Positions 46,362 through 55,219 of a stretch of DNA of 64,000 nt are shown here, one piece after another. The stretch comes from JAMZMI01 sp039970095. GTDB lineage: Bacteria; Bacteroidota; Bacteroidia; Cytophagales; Cyclobacteriaceae. Every line of letters begins with the position of its first letter. Within the stretch, counting starts at the first letter, position 1. A program made the position numbers and the translations under genes. The notes under the pieces are model-generated. The model was given only the letters and a program-made list of their open reading frames with translations. It was not told the DNA's origin and made no database searches. The DNA lies in the NCBI GenBank assembly GCA_039970095.1, contig JBDVMP010000095.1:185466-249465 (forward strand), read 5' to 3'.

Positions 46362-46988
46362 TTATAATTCCTTCACAATATCAACAAATTCGCTGAGCAT
46401 CATCGCTGTGGCACCCCAAACTGTCTTTTTCTCAATCTCAAAATATGGTGACCGCAACCTATAACCACTTGCAGCCAGTATTTCTTTTTCTTTCAACAAA
46501 TCAATATCCATGAGCTGGCTGAGCGGAGCTTCTATTACGTGATCTACCTCTCTGGCATCTGGAACAAACTGCGGCTTGCCTTCATGAAAGCTGACCACAG
46601 GTAAAACCATATAATTGCTAACAGCCACAAAAAACTTACTGAGTGTGCCTATTACCTCTATATTTTGAGCCTGCACACCTATTTCTTCATTACTTTCTCT
46701 CAGCGCAGTTTCAAACAAATCTACGTCAGACTCCTCTTTCTTACCTCCAGGAAAGGCAACCTGACCGCTATGCACTCCCTCATACAATGGTCTTTGGATG
46801 AGCGGAAAGTACCATTCTCCATTATCCTGATAAAGTAAAAGCATCACCGCCCCTTGCCTCGCTTTGGATGGGTCACCTTTCAGCCGTGCGCCTGAAGGCA
46901 AAATAGGCTTCATTTTTTCATGTGCTTGTCCCCCAGGCAAGGGCTCTTTCAACCTCTTTTCTAGTTTGGCAATCAGATCATCAATCAT
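46362..46988 (-). CDS. Nudix hydrolase, CoA pyrophosphatase type
   Basis: 208 residues from the ATG at 46988; the TTG at 46997 belongs to the promoter box. The Nudix box is GGKKEESDVDLFETALRESN-EEIG, complete with the catalytic REXXEE core. The preceding RPLYEGVHSGQVAFPGG segment is typical of the NudL/CoA-diphosphatase group, which cleaves coenzyme A to phosphopantetheine and ADP. Cytoplasmic. It leads an operon with the DUF819 gene. Confidence 0.88.
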   Translation of the reverse strand: MIDDLIAKLEKRLKEPLPGGQAHEKMKPILPSGARLKGDPSKARQGAVMLLLYQDNGEWYFPLIQRPLYEGVHSGQVAFPGGKKEESDVDLFETALRESNEEIGVQAQNIEVIGTLSKFFVAVSNYMVLPVVSFHEGKPQFVPDAREVDHVIEAPLSQLMDIDLLKEKEILAASGYRLRSPYFEIEKKTVWGATAMMLSEFVDIVKEL

Positions 46989-46994
46989 CGAATT

Positions 46995-47002
46995 CAAAAA
47001 TA
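46995..47002 (-). promoter_or_regulatory. -7 promoter box of the Nudix gene (TATTTTTG)
   Basis: An exact match to TAnnTTTG on the minus strand, ending six bases before the ATG at 46988, the same spacing as at purC. The transcript should be leaderless or nearly so. Confidence 0.55.
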
Positions 47003-47058
47003 TCTATAAATTTTAAAAGTAAAATTTGATAACTTAACCCAATAAGTAACAGTCACCA

Positions 47059-47766
47059 ATGGACGATTTACCCCAATATATCAACCTCATATTTCTAGGT
47101 TGTGTAATTGCCACCTTCGGCTTCCTTTATTTCGCTGTGAAGCTTACTTCAAAAAAAAGTAATGCATCCACCATGTTGGTCACATTCATGGCAATCTGGC
47201 TTTTTGTTATCGCACTGCTGGCTTTCAATGATTATTTTTTAGATTTTCCCGGGTTTCCGCCACATCTATTCGTGTTTGTGGGAATGAGTCTGTTGACCAT
47301 TATCGGACTGTTTAGTATCAAAAGGTCAAGGGATTTTATTGGGAGAATGCCCATTACTACACTTACACACATACATATTATTCGTGTGCCCGTGGAGATT
47401 GTGCTTTGGTGGCTTTTTTTGGAAGGCATGCTGCCCGAGCAACTCACTTTTCAGGGCATGAACCATGACATCATTTCGGGCATCACAGCTCCTTTTGCGG
47501 CCATCTTTCTTGTTGGTTTGAGAAGTAAAAGCAAGATAGCCGCGATCATCTGGAACCTAATTGCATTGGGATTGCTATTCAACATCGTGATTCGCGCGAT
47601 AGCGGCAACACCGTATTTTTATGATCCTGAGGTATTGGCAAAACCCAATATTGCGGTTTTCTATTTTCCATATGTATATCTACCAACTTTTGTTGTGCCG
47701 GCAGTGCTCTTCTCGCATCTTGCATCTTTGTATCAGCTGATCTTTTTATCAGAGGAAGAGTATTAA
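47059..47766 (+). CDS. Conserved membrane protein of unknown function
   Basis: 235 residues with seven likely transmembrane helices (about 8-28, 38-58, 68-88, 105-125, 135-155, 163-183, 205-228). I do not recognise a family. A His/Arg-containing segment between helices (LTHIHIIRVPVEIVLWWLFLEG) and GITAPFAAIFLVG look conserved. It is divergent from the Nudix gene, and its stop overlaps that of the convergent TPR gene by three bases. Confidence 0.6.
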   Translation: MDDLPQYINLIFLGCVIATFGFLYFAVKLTSKKSNASTMLVTFMAIWLFVIALLAFNDYFLDFPGFPPHLFVFVGMSLLTIIGLFSIKRSRDFIGRMPITTLTHIHIIRVPVEIVLWWLFLEGMLPEQLTFQGMNHDIISGITAPFAAIFLVGLRSKSKIAAIIWNLIALGLLFNIVIRAIAATPYFYDPEVLAKPNIAVFYFPYVYLPTFVVPAVLFSHLASLYQLIFLSEEEY

Positions 47767-48782
47767 TTACAATGCTGAGAAAGTAGTTTTTTTGAGCGCT
47801 TTTCTTTCACATCAGCCCCTCGTGCCCATTGAGCACAGGCTTCTTGCTTATTACCTTTGGCCAAATAGGCCTCTCCAAGATAAGCGAATACTTCATCAAT
47901 GAATTCGTTGCGTTTTATGGCATCATTCAGCAGCTCGATCGCGCGATCATAATTTTCCTGAGAGAGGTAATATACTCCCTTGTTTCTGTAAGCCCAGGCG
48001 TTGTTAGGGTTGAGCAAAATACTCTTATTGATATCTTTTAGTGCCTTGTCATAGTCTTTCATTTCTAAATAAACCAGTCCTCGATTGTTGAGAAAGTAAG
48101 GCTCCTGCGGCACTATCTGCAAGGCATGGTTGATGGTAATCAACGCATTTTGATGATCGCCTTCGGCCAGGTAAATTTGGCTCAATGTATTGTAGGCATT
48201 TGGTTCATTTGGCGTTTTCCTGAGGACATATTTCAGCCAATATCGTGCAGAATCCAAATCGTCAGTGAAAAAATATAATGTGGCCAGGTTTACATAACTC
48301 TCCATATTGACCGTGTCCAGGGCTATGGATCGGTGAAAACTCTGGAGGCCGTCCTGATACTGTCTGTTGCTGGTTTGGAGTAGGCCTTTATAGAAATGGA
48401 CATATGCCGAATCGGGATAGACAGACTCTAGAAATCCAACATCTTTAAGTGCACTTTCCAGCTTACCTACAGACTCATATGCATACGCTCTGTTAAAAAC
48501 AGCATCATAATATTGAGGGTCGATCAGGATGGCTTGGTTATAATCCTGAATGGCTTCATATGGGTGGCCGTCTTCCAACCTGGCAACACCTCGATTATTG
48601 AAGGCTTTCGCGAAATTCTGATCATTCTCAATGGACTTGGTATAAAAATCCACTGCCTGATCGTAGTTCTGATTGGCCAACTCATGATTGCCCTGCATGA
48701 AGAAGCGATCACGGTTGGTCTCCTTGCTCGGGGCGCAACTAAAAATGAGTATGGAGGCAATGAACAGATAGCAATATTTCAT
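47763..48782 (-). CDS. TPR-repeat lipoprotein
   Basis: 339 residues from the ATG at 48782, where a lipoprotein signal begins (MKYCYLFIASILIFSC, lipidated Cys16). The remainder is eight or nine tetratricopeptide repeats of 34 residues (for example AFNNRGVARLEDGHPYEAIQDY; PYFLNNRGLVYLEMKDYDKAL). TPR superhelices bind partner proteins. It would be a periplasmic or outer-membrane scaffold with unknown partners. The GIN-domain gene and its terminator lie upstream. Confidence 0.85.
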   Translation of the reverse strand: MKYCYLFIASILIFSCAPSKETNRDRFFMQGNHELANQNYDQAVDFYTKSIENDQNFAKAFNNRGVARLEDGHPYEAIQDYNQAILIDPQYYDAVFNRAYAYESVGKLESALKDVGFLESVYPDSAYVHFYKGLLQTSNRQYQDGLQSFHRSIALDTVNMESYVNLATLYFFTDDLDSARYWLKYVLRKTPNEPNAYNTLSQIYLAEGDHQNALITINHALQIVPQEPYFLNNRGLVYLEMKDYDKALKDINKSILLNPNNAWAYRNKGVYYLSQENYDRAIELLNDAIKRNEFIDEVFAYLGEAYLAKGNKQEACAQWARGADVKEKRSKKLLSQHCN

Positions 48783-48796
48783 ACCGCAAATAAAGT

Positions 48797-48826
48797 GAAG
48801 CCAGCCCAATAATCTGAGCTGGCTTC
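48797..48826 (-). terminator. Hairpin terminator after the GIN-domain gene
   Basis: A 9-bp perfect stem (GAAGCCAGC and its complement) around 12 bases, weakly T-rich after it on the minus strand. It separates the GIN gene from the TPR lipoprotein gene. Confidence 0.55.
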
Positions 48827-48854
48827 AAAATCAATTAGACCGAATGGCTTTGAG

Positions 48855-49595
48855 TTAATTTCTTCTTACTGATCCGCCGCTGCTCGATTCTTTGTCAGCA
48901 TACTCCGGGTTGCCTTTATAATTAATGGATCCACCGCTGCTGGCACGGGCCGTGATGTCTTTGGTAACCGTAACTTTAATAGAACCTCCACTGCTGGCTC
49001 TGAGGTCTGCTTCTTCGGACACCAAATCATATCCAGAGAAATCACCCGAGCTGCTGGCTGTTACCTCTATCTCTCTAACTTTCCCAGAGATGTCAATATC
49101 ACCTGCACTTGACACAGAAGCTTCCAAATCATTGGCAAAAACACGTGCATCAATATTTCCTGCACTTGAGGCCTCCATTTCAATTTCGTCAGCCTTTACC
49201 CTGACTTCCACTTCTCCAGCGCTGCTCACATCTATGTCAAATGAGCAATCGCACTCCACATCATCCTCGACCTCAATGGACCCTGCAGAAGATGCCCTTA
49301 GTCCTTCCAGTCGTTTGTAGGTGACATAAACCTGCACATCAACATTGCGATAATTGTTTCCGTCCAGATGAATTTTTAGGGTTCCCCCGTTGACATCAGT
49401 TAGCACTTCGTCAAGATCAATATTACCATCTATCTCGATGCGGGCGCTTTCTTCAGAACCTTCAGATAAGTAAGCTTCGATTCCCTGAGAAACGGATACT
49501 TCATCAAAAGAAGAAAGCTTTCTTGTCTCGGAGTTTTGTGCTGAAACACCGTATCCAACAAATACGAGTGCTGCTATTGCTGCTATTTTATTCAT
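48855..49595 (-). CDS. Secreted GIN-domain (DUF2807) adhesin-head-like protein
   Basis: 246 residues. The signal peptide (MNKIAAIAALVFVGYGVSAQ) is followed by the GIN domain: FDEVSVSQGIEAYLSEGSEE and VNGGTLKIHLDGNNYRNVDVQVYV, then about nine short beta-helix turns each marked SSAGSI, SSAGEV, SSAGNI, SSAGDI or SSGGSI. The ladder of Ser-Ser-Ala/Gly-Gly is typical of DUF2807 proteins, common in Bacteroidota as putative auto-transporter adhesin heads. The function is unproven. Only one gene copy is in the window. Confidence 0.85.
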   Translation of the reverse strand: MNKIAAIAALVFVGYGVSAQNSETRKLSSFDEVSVSQGIEAYLSEGSEESARIEIDGNIDLDEVLTDVNGGTLKIHLDGNNYRNVDVQVYVTYKRLEGLRASSAGSIEVEDDVECDCSFDIDVSSAGEVEVRVKADEIEMEASSAGNIDARVFANDLEASVSSAGDIDISGKVREIEVTASSSGDFSGYDLVSEEADLRASSGGSIKVTVTKDITARASSGGSINYKGNPEYADKESSSGGSVRRN

Positions 49596-49644
49596 ATTAA
49601 TGAGTTTTTATTTCTAAAGACTCACTAAAATAAACATGGTTGCA

Positions 49645-50175
49645 TCAAAGTTCAGATTTAAAACTTTTTTGATATTCTGTCCATGGAGTGTCTTTGAAGG
49701 CATTCTCACCAAAGTAGGTAAGAATCGGCTCCATTGATTGGGCATTCATATATCCGGGCACTGATTGAATAATTTGTAGATCTTCATTCATATACACAGT
49801 AGTCGGATAGCTCAACTTGTTGTTGGTAAGCGCAGCTGCCAGCTGGTGAACGCCTCTCCTGCCATTGGCCACATATTTGAACGTATGGCCGTCAAACTCG
49901 ATATCTTCCTTTTGCTCGGCATTGAACTTTACGGCATAGTAGTTTTTGTTGATGTATTGCACAAGACTTTCATTTTCATAAGCATCCTTGTCCATTTTCT
50001 TGCACCACCCACACCAGTCTGTATAAATGTCAATGAGAATCTTCTTCGGCTTTTTTTCTGATTTGGCAATAGCCTCTTCAAATGTTAACCACTCGATATG
50101 ATCCTGAGCCGATACTTGATTTAGACCTGCTAAGAGTAAGGCAAGAAAGCCAACTGCTGCAATTTTCAATTTCAT
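49645..50175 (-). CDS. Secreted thioredoxin-fold protein
   Basis: 176 residues. A signal peptide (ending about residue 23, NQVSAQ) precedes a thioredoxin-like domain with the redox motif WCGWCKKMD (CxxC, residues near 50). KKILIDIYTDWCGWC, NYYAVKFNAEQ and SYPTTVYMNEDLQIIQSVPGYMN, with the cis-proline (YPTT), fit the fold. It is probably a periplasmic disulfide reductase or isomerase. Confidence 0.85.
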   Translation of the reverse strand: MKLKIAAVGFLALLLAGLNQVSAQDHIEWLTFEEAIAKSEKKPKKILIDIYTDWCGWCKKMDKDAYENESLVQYINKNYYAVKFNAEQKEDIEFDGHTFKYVANGRRGVHQLAAALTNNKLSYPTTVYMNEDLQIIQSVPGYMNAQSMEPILTYFGENAFKDTPWTEYQKSFKSEL

Positions 50176-50242
50176 ATAGCTAATTTAATTATTTCAAAGT
50201 GAACGACGAATCATTGGTTTTGGTTCGTAAACCCATGAATTA

Positions 50243-50449
50243 TCACTCAGAGCTTTCTTCAAGTTTGCTCTCCAGCTCTTCTATAGTTTGACTATCTGCC
50301 TGCACCTTTCGCTGCAGTTCATATACCTCTATCTTGCAGGATTCAAGTAAATCTAAATGATAATCAGACTTTATTTTGCCGTATGAAGCTGTGAAAATCA
50401 AAAATAGAGTTAAAACAAAAATTACTACCCAATAGAGATCCTTCTTCAT
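50243..50449 (-). CDS. Small single-pass membrane protein with coiled coil
   Basis: 68 residues from the ATG at 50449 (MKKDLYWVVIFVLTLFLIF). One transmembrane helix is followed by a charged helical tail (LESCKIEVYELQRKVQADSQTIEELESKLEE) with heptad spacing. I recognise no family. An upstream in-frame ATG at 50497 falls within the uxuA terminator and is unlikely. Confidence 0.5.
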   Translation of the reverse strand: MKKDLYWVVIFVLTLFLIFTASYGKIKSDYHLDLLESCKIEVYELQRKVQADSQTIEELESKLEESSE

Positions 50450-50483
50450 CTTTTTATAATTGAATGAAATGGTATAAACCAAT

Positions 50484-50513
50484 AAAGGACCACCCATAGT
50501 AGGTGATCCTTTT
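50484..50513 (-). terminator. Terminator after mannonate dehydratase
   Basis: A nine-pair stem with one mismatch (AAAGGA-CACC and GGTG-TCCTTT) is followed on the minus strand by TTTATT. It lies about 25 bases after the uxuA stop. Confidence 0.6.
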
Positions 50514-50535
50514 CAAATATACAAACAACTAACTC

Positions 50536-51720
50536 TTATCTACTTCTTCTTATTCCAAGTTCTAGCCCTCTGAGCTCAGCAAGCCCGCGCAACCTCCCTA
50601 TAGCAGAATAGCCGGGGTTGGATTTTTTCATGAGGTCATCCAGCATCTGATGACCATGATCCGGACGCATAGGCATGCGTATATCTTCTCTTCCTTCAGC
50701 CTTTCGCCTTTCCTGCTCCTCTACCAACCGTTTCATAACAGCATACATATCAACATCACCATCCAAATGATCGGCCTCATGGAAATTTCCTTCAGCATCC
50801 CTACTGGTTGCCCTAAGGTGAATGAAATTGATCCTGTGCCCAAGTCTATCAATCATACCAGGAAGGTCATTGTCAGCTCTCACACCATATGAACCCGTGC
50901 AAAAGCACAAGCCATTGTTCGGACTATCCACTACCTCTATCAGTTGCTTAGCGTCAGCTTCTGTGCTCACTACTCTTGGGAGTCCGAGAATCGGAAATGG
51001 AGGATCGTCTGGATGAATGGCCATCAACACTCCTGATTCTTCCGCTGCTGGGATTATTTCTCTCAAAAATTGATATAGGTTTTCGCGAAGCTGATTATCA
51101 CCGATTTGACTATATGTATCTAATACATTTTGAAATTGCTCCAAGGTATAGCCTTCTTCTGCTCCTGGCAGTCCGGCTATTATGTTGTTGACCAACAGGT
51201 TCTTCTGTTCATCTGTCATTGTTTCAAAAACAGCCCTGGCTTTTGTTTTCATCTCTGAGAAGTAAACCTCTTCTGCTCCGGGTCTTTTCAAAAGGTAAAG
51301 TTCAAAAGCTGCAAATTGTGCCGCATCAAATCGCAAGGCTTTAGAGCCATCGGCTACTTCATAAGCCAAATCTGTTCTGGTCCAGTCGAGTACGGGCATA
51401 AAGTTGTAGCAAACAATATCTATCCCGCAGGCCCCCAGGTTTTTTATACTCTGACGGTAATTTTCAATGTACTGCTCGTATTTCCCCGTTCGTTTTTTAA
51501 TATCCTCGTGCACAGGAATACTCTCCACCACAGACCAGGTGAGACCTGCATCTTCTATTTCATTCTTACGCTTGTTTATTTCCTCCAGTGTCCAGACTTC
51601 TCCATTGGGGATGTGATGAAGTGCAGTGACTACACCTGTAGCTCCTGCCATTTTGATATGCGACAATGGGATAAGGTCTTTAGGCCCATACCATCTCCAG
51701 GTTTGTTCAAGTCCACTCAT
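50536..51720 (-). CDS. uxuA: Mannonate dehydratase
   Basis: 394 residues, full length. It converts D-mannonate to 2-keto-3-deoxygluconate in hexuronate breakdown. Landmarks are the start EQTWRWYGPKDLIPLSHIKMAGATGVVTALHHIPNG, GIDIVCYNFMPVLDWTRTDL, MAIHPDDPPFPILGLPRVVST, GLCFCTGSYGVRADNDLPGM, FIHLRATSRD-EGNFHEADHLDGD and MPMRPDHGHQMLDD, giving the metal-binding His, Cys and Asp residues. The SDR gene 46 bases upstream likely supplies the mannonate-forming step. Confidence 0.95.
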   Translation of the reverse strand: MSGLEQTWRWYGPKDLIPLSHIKMAGATGVVTALHHIPNGEVWTLEEINKRKNEIEDAGLTWSVVESIPVHEDIKKRTGKYEQYIENYRQSIKNLGACGIDIVCYNFMPVLDWTRTDLAYEVADGSKALRFDAAQFAAFELYLLKRPGAEEVYFSEMKTKARAVFETMTDEQKNLLVNNIIAGLPGAEEGYTLEQFQNVLDTYSQIGDNQLRENLYQFLREIIPAAEESGVLMAIHPDDPPFPILGLPRVVSTEADAKQLIEVVDSPNNGLCFCTGSYGVRADNDLPGMIDRLGHRINFIHLRATSRDAEGNFHEADHLDGDVDMYAVMKRLVEEQERRKAEGREDIRMPMRPDHGHQMLDDLMKKSNPGYSAIGRLRGLAELRGLELGIRRSR

Positions 51721-51766
51721 ATGGCTTTGTTGTTATTTTAGTTCGACAAAAACTTTCAGAAGTCAC

Positions 51767-52609
51767 TTATACACCACTATAGGCACTAAAACCTCCATCT
51801 ACAGGTACTACCACACCCGTAACAAATGCTGAAGCAGGATTGCATAGCCACATAAATGTACTCAACAAATCCTCAGCTGCTCCAAAGCGTCCCATCGGTG
51901 TTTGATCAATGATTTGCTGACCTCTGGTAGTTAGACTTTCATCTTCGTTGGTAAGCAGAGTGCGGTTTTGCTCTGTTAGGAAAAAACCTGGCGCCAGAGC
52001 ATTCACACGGATACCTTCTTTAGCAAAATGTACCGCAAGCCACTGTGTAAAGTTGCTCACAGCAGCCTTAGCTCCGCTATATGCTGGAATCTTCGTTAGA
52101 GGTGTAAATGCATTCATCGAGGAAATATTGACAATGGAGCAATCTGGCTTGCCAATCATGTCCTGAGCAAAGATCTGGGTAGGAAGCAAAGTACCCAGGA
52201 AATTCAGATTGAAGACAAATTCCACTCCCTTCGGATCAAGATCGAAGAAAGTGGTCAGCCCCTCCTGCCCCATGTGCTCCTTCATAAAAAATTCTTTAGA
52301 CGTGGTTCCCTTTGGGTGATTACCCCCCGCTCCATTTACTAGCAAATCACATTCTCCCAAGTGAGACAAAACTTCTTTACGTGCCGCACTCAAGCTATCT
52401 CTATCCAGTACGTTGGCCTCTACTCCTATGGCTGTACCACCAGCCAATTTGATCTCATCTGCGAGTTTCTCGGCTGCTGCTTTTTTCAAATCAAGCACGG
52501 CTACTTTTGCGCCTTGTACTGCTAACTCTTTGGCCATCACTCCGCATAGCACACCACCACCGCCTGTGACCACCGCCACTTTATTTTTTAGGTTTTCGTT
52601 TGTTGTCAT
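51767..52609 (-). CDS. SDR oxidoreductase, probable fructuronate reductase
   Basis: 280 residues of the short-chain dehydrogenase family: cofactor motif TGGGGVLCG, LVNGAGGN, the catalytic Ser in NISSMNAF and the YSGAKAAVSNF Tyr-Lys pair. SDR enzymes next to uxuA in Bacteroidota commonly reduce D-fructuronate to D-mannonate in place of the unrelated UxuB. That role here is inferred from the operon with uxuA. Cytoplasmic. Confidence 0.8.
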   Translation of the reverse strand: MTTNENLKNKVAVVTGGGGVLCGVMAKELAVQGAKVAVLDLKKAAAEKLADEIKLAGGTAIGVEANVLDRDSLSAARKEVLSHLGECDLLVNGAGGNHPKGTTSKEFFMKEHMGQEGLTTFFDLDPKGVEFVFNLNFLGTLLPTQIFAQDMIGKPDCSIVNISSMNAFTPLTKIPAYSGAKAAVSNFTQWLAVHFAKEGIRVNALAPGFFLTEQNRTLLTNEDESLTTRGQQIIDQTPMGRFGAAEDLLSTFMWLCNPASAFVTGVVVPVDGGFSAYSGV

Positions 52610-52745
52610 TACTAATAAATGGGTTAATTAATAAGTGTGTACTAAATACACAGATGTAAGTTAATGATTTTTATCTAAAAGATATTGATATTGCTCGAAC
52701 GTGTCTGGATTCTGGTTATCGCTCAAACTCAGTTTCAGGTATAAC

Positions 52746-52778
52746 AAAAAAAGCCACCCTCCCGGGTGGCTTTTTTTT
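52746..52778 (-). terminator. Strong terminator of the gld/DUF4340 transcript
   Basis: A GC-rich 7-bp core (GCCACCC with GGGTGGC) has a four-base loop and is flanked by runs of A and T, so it can work in both directions. It lies about 25 bases after the DUF4340 stop. Confidence 0.85.
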
Positions 52779-52802
52779 ATTTATGATTCAAACGTGGCGT
52801 TT

Positions 52803-53690
52803 CTATTCTCCTGAAGTAAAATACTCAGGCGACTTGAATACTTTGTCATAGGCCGTCTGGTCGTTGAAGTATTCAGACTCGTTATAAGATGAATTCAAAA
52901 TACCTTCGCCAAAAGACTTCACAGTGATATCATCACTTCCATTGAGGTGGATCACTACCTCCTTGTCAGATTCACCGATAGTTCCATCCTCAAAGTTTTT
53001 ACTACTCACAAAATTGAGTGCGCTGAGAAAGTCAGCGATGGCAGCAGAGTCCGCTGCAACTCCAGCCATGGCCCAACTGTCGCCATCCTTTGACAGGTTA
53101 TAAGTGCCTTCGGAGTAAATGAAATCTACTGAGCTTATCGAGTCTTTCTTTAAACGCATGATTACATTGTTGCGATAATCAGCTCCCGTTTTACCGACAC
53201 TCATACCCATGAAATTATTGGCTACATAGGTGTCAGCTTCATCTTCCAGTCGCACATACGTGTAATACGACCTCTGTCCTTCTACCCCAAATCGGCCAAT
53301 GATCAAATCAAGTGCCTCATCCGATCCTTCGTAAACCTGAACTCTGGTTCCGGCAGAATCGACCTGAAAATCTTTCCAGGACTCTTCAGATCTGGATGCC
53401 AGTCTTGATGGCTTTATCCCGTTCAGGCTGCTCAGCATGGTTTTGACTGTAGCAGCTACAGCTTTCTTGTCTTGATTCACAATCCATCCATTTTCTCCTT
53501 TTTCAAGGATGGTATTATTGTCTGCTCCGGAGATTTCTACCCTCGTCACTTTAGCGGTATCAACCTCTACCAATACTTCACGGTAGGATTTACTTCTTCC
53601 TCCATCGGAGGTTAGCTTCACCACGGCATAGGCTCCAACCAAAATGCCGAGAACTGCGATAAGTTTTATTGTATTGTTTCCTTTAAACAT
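52803..53690 (-). CDS. DUF4340-domain membrane-anchored protein
   Basis: 295 residues. One N-terminal transmembrane segment (IKLIAVLGILVGAYAVVKL) precedes repeated beta-rich DUF4340 units: VTRVEISGADNNTILEKGENGWIVN, ATVKTMLSSLNGIKPSRLASRSEESWKDFQVD, and VDFIYSEGTYNLSKDGDSWAMAG. This domain often accompanies GldG-like ABC components and probably acts with them outside the membrane. It is the last gene of the gld operon, 11 bases after gldG. Confidence 0.8.
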   Translation of the reverse strand: MFKGNNTIKLIAVLGILVGAYAVVKLTSDGGRSKSYREVLVEVDTAKVTRVEISGADNNTILEKGENGWIVNQDKKAVAATVKTMLSSLNGIKPSRLASRSEESWKDFQVDSAGTRVQVYEGSDEALDLIIGRFGVEGQRSYYTYVRLEDEADTYVANNFMGMSVGKTGADYRNNVIMRLKKDSISSVDFIYSEGTYNLSKDGDSWAMAGVAADSAAIADFLSALNFVSSKNFEDGTIGESDKEVVIHLNGSDDITVKSFGEGILNSSYNESEYFNDQTAYDKVFKSPEYFTSGE

Positions 53691-53701
53691 ATCTCGATTG
53701 T

Positions 53702-55207
53702 TTAGTTGTAATTACCCTGCATCCATCGTTGACGTTTTCTGTTGTTCATCTGCCACCTGATAAAGGCATAGATCAAAAGCAACAATACCGGAGCTATCAC
53801 ATTGCCCCATTTCAAGAGAAGCTTAGTGCTATCCTCAACCTGATCTAAAGGTCTGGATGTGATGCCTTTTGTTCTGAGGTCAATCAATCCTGTATCGTCG
53901 GCGATCCAGTCAACTGAGTTTGCAGCAAAGTTTACATTATCCGCACTCAACTGCTGTGGTCGCTGGCCTTCACCATTCACTATGAAACTTCCATTGGTCA
54001 CTACGGCAATCTTGGAGTCTCCCGAAACAAGCCCGGCTGCAAGGACCTGAGGACCAGCTGCAAAATCCGAGTCTTTCCACTTCTTCTGGATGTCAATATA
54101 TGTAGGTGGGGTCACCAACCCTGACTCTTCAGAAGAGTAGATCAATGGCACAAAAGAAGCCGCCGTATCGGCTGAGTTGAAACTGATAGAGCTTACGAAT
54201 GGCAACATGATTCCCTCCAGCCCATTGGTAATTGGGTGATCCTCGAAAGAGGAGACCTGAGGAAAGTATGGGAACTGCACCTGGCTGTTGATAGTGAAAA
54301 ACCCCTGTCGCTGCTGCACGTTTACGCTGGCGCAATTAGCATCGATCACAAAGTTGTCACCTATGGTGATTCCTTTTCTTGCCAGCCAGCCCTTCACTCC
54401 TACGTCTGTGGTCTTTGAAAGCAAGCCCTGCTGCAGATCTCCCTCTACATTGGCATATGCCAAAAACAGGCCTCCGCCATTGTTGAGATAACTGTCAAGT
54501 TTGGAAAAATCCGAAGGATTGATGGAGTCAGTTGGGTTTACCCAAATCAATGACCGATAGTATGATGGAATGGTCTCCTGATCCCTGAGCTGAAACTCCT
54601 CCACCTCATACAAGACGTTGAGCTGCTCCAAAAGCTGTGGTATGGCTGCCAAAGCAGGCTCTCCGTACCCTTGAATCAAACCGAGTTTAGGCTTGTCCGT
54701 AATAGAGATTTTCTTAATGGCAGTAGTCAAAGAATATTCAAGACCTGCTCCGGGCTGAATCAATGGAATAATCTCCGTGCGGTCATCCATTTTCAATACA
54801 GCTCCCATGTAGGCTCTCAGCTGCTGTACCTGATCTCGCTCCTGCACATTGATCATGACAGGACTGATTCCCTGCTGCTGCGCTTCTCTTTCAGTCTCCT
54901 CACTTTCATTGGGGTTGATAAACTCAAAAACGATATTGCCTCCTGATCGCGTTTCATACTCAACCAGCTGATCTTTAAAATCTTGCTTGCTTTTCAACAG
55001 CTGAGCCGGAAGGTCTTCAGAGAAATATGCTTTGATTGTGATCACACCATTTAGCTCGTCCAGCACATCCTCTGTTGCCTGGCTGAATGTGTACCGATCG
55101 TCTTCTGTAAAATCCAGTCTAAAATACAGACTGTTCGATATCAAATTGGCTACCAGGATGATGGCCAAAACGACTATCAGTTGTATTATGATATTCTTTT
55201 TCTTCAT
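53702..55207 (-). CDS. gldG: Gliding-associated ABC transporter substrate-binding protein GldG
   Basis: 501 residues. An N-terminal helix (IIIQLIVVLAIILVANLISNS) and a C-terminal helix (WGNVIAPVLLLLIYAFIRWQ) flank a large extracytoplasmic part: LDFTEDDRYTFSQATEDVLDELNGVITIKAYFSEDLPAQL, EFINPNESEETEREAQQQGI, GLIQGYGEPALAAIPQLLEQL and SYLNNGGGLFLAYANV. This is the usual GldG layout. GldA, GldF and GldG form an ABC transporter first linked to gliding in Flavobacterium, though some gliding species lack it. The order gldA-gldF-gldG is intact here. Confidence 0.9.
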   Translation of the reverse strand: MKKKNIIIQLIVVLAIILVANLISNSLYFRLDFTEDDRYTFSQATEDVLDELNGVITIKAYFSEDLPAQLLKSKQDFKDQLVEYETRSGGNIVFEFINPNESEETEREAQQQGISPVMINVQERDQVQQLRAYMGAVLKMDDRTEIIPLIQPGAGLEYSLTTAIKKISITDKPKLGLIQGYGEPALAAIPQLLEQLNVLYEVEEFQLRDQETIPSYYRSLIWVNPTDSINPSDFSKLDSYLNNGGGLFLAYANVEGDLQQGLLSKTTDVGVKGWLARKGITIGDNFVIDANCASVNVQQRQGFFTINSQVQFPYFPQVSSFEDHPITNGLEGIMLPFVSSISFNSADTAASFVPLIYSSEESGLVTPPTYIDIQKKWKDSDFAAGPQVLAAGLVSGDSKIAVVTNGSFIVNGEGQRPQQLSADNVNFAANSVDWIADDTGLIDLRTKGITSRPLDQVEDSTKLLLKWGNVIAPVLLLLIYAFIRWQMNNRKRQRWMQGNYN

Positions 55208-55219
55208 CGTCTTATGGTT

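Noticed and set aside
52746..52778. Possible riboswitch before the SDR/uxuA genes
   Set aside because: The only structure here is a simple terminator hairpin on the far side; no conserved aptamer pattern was seen.
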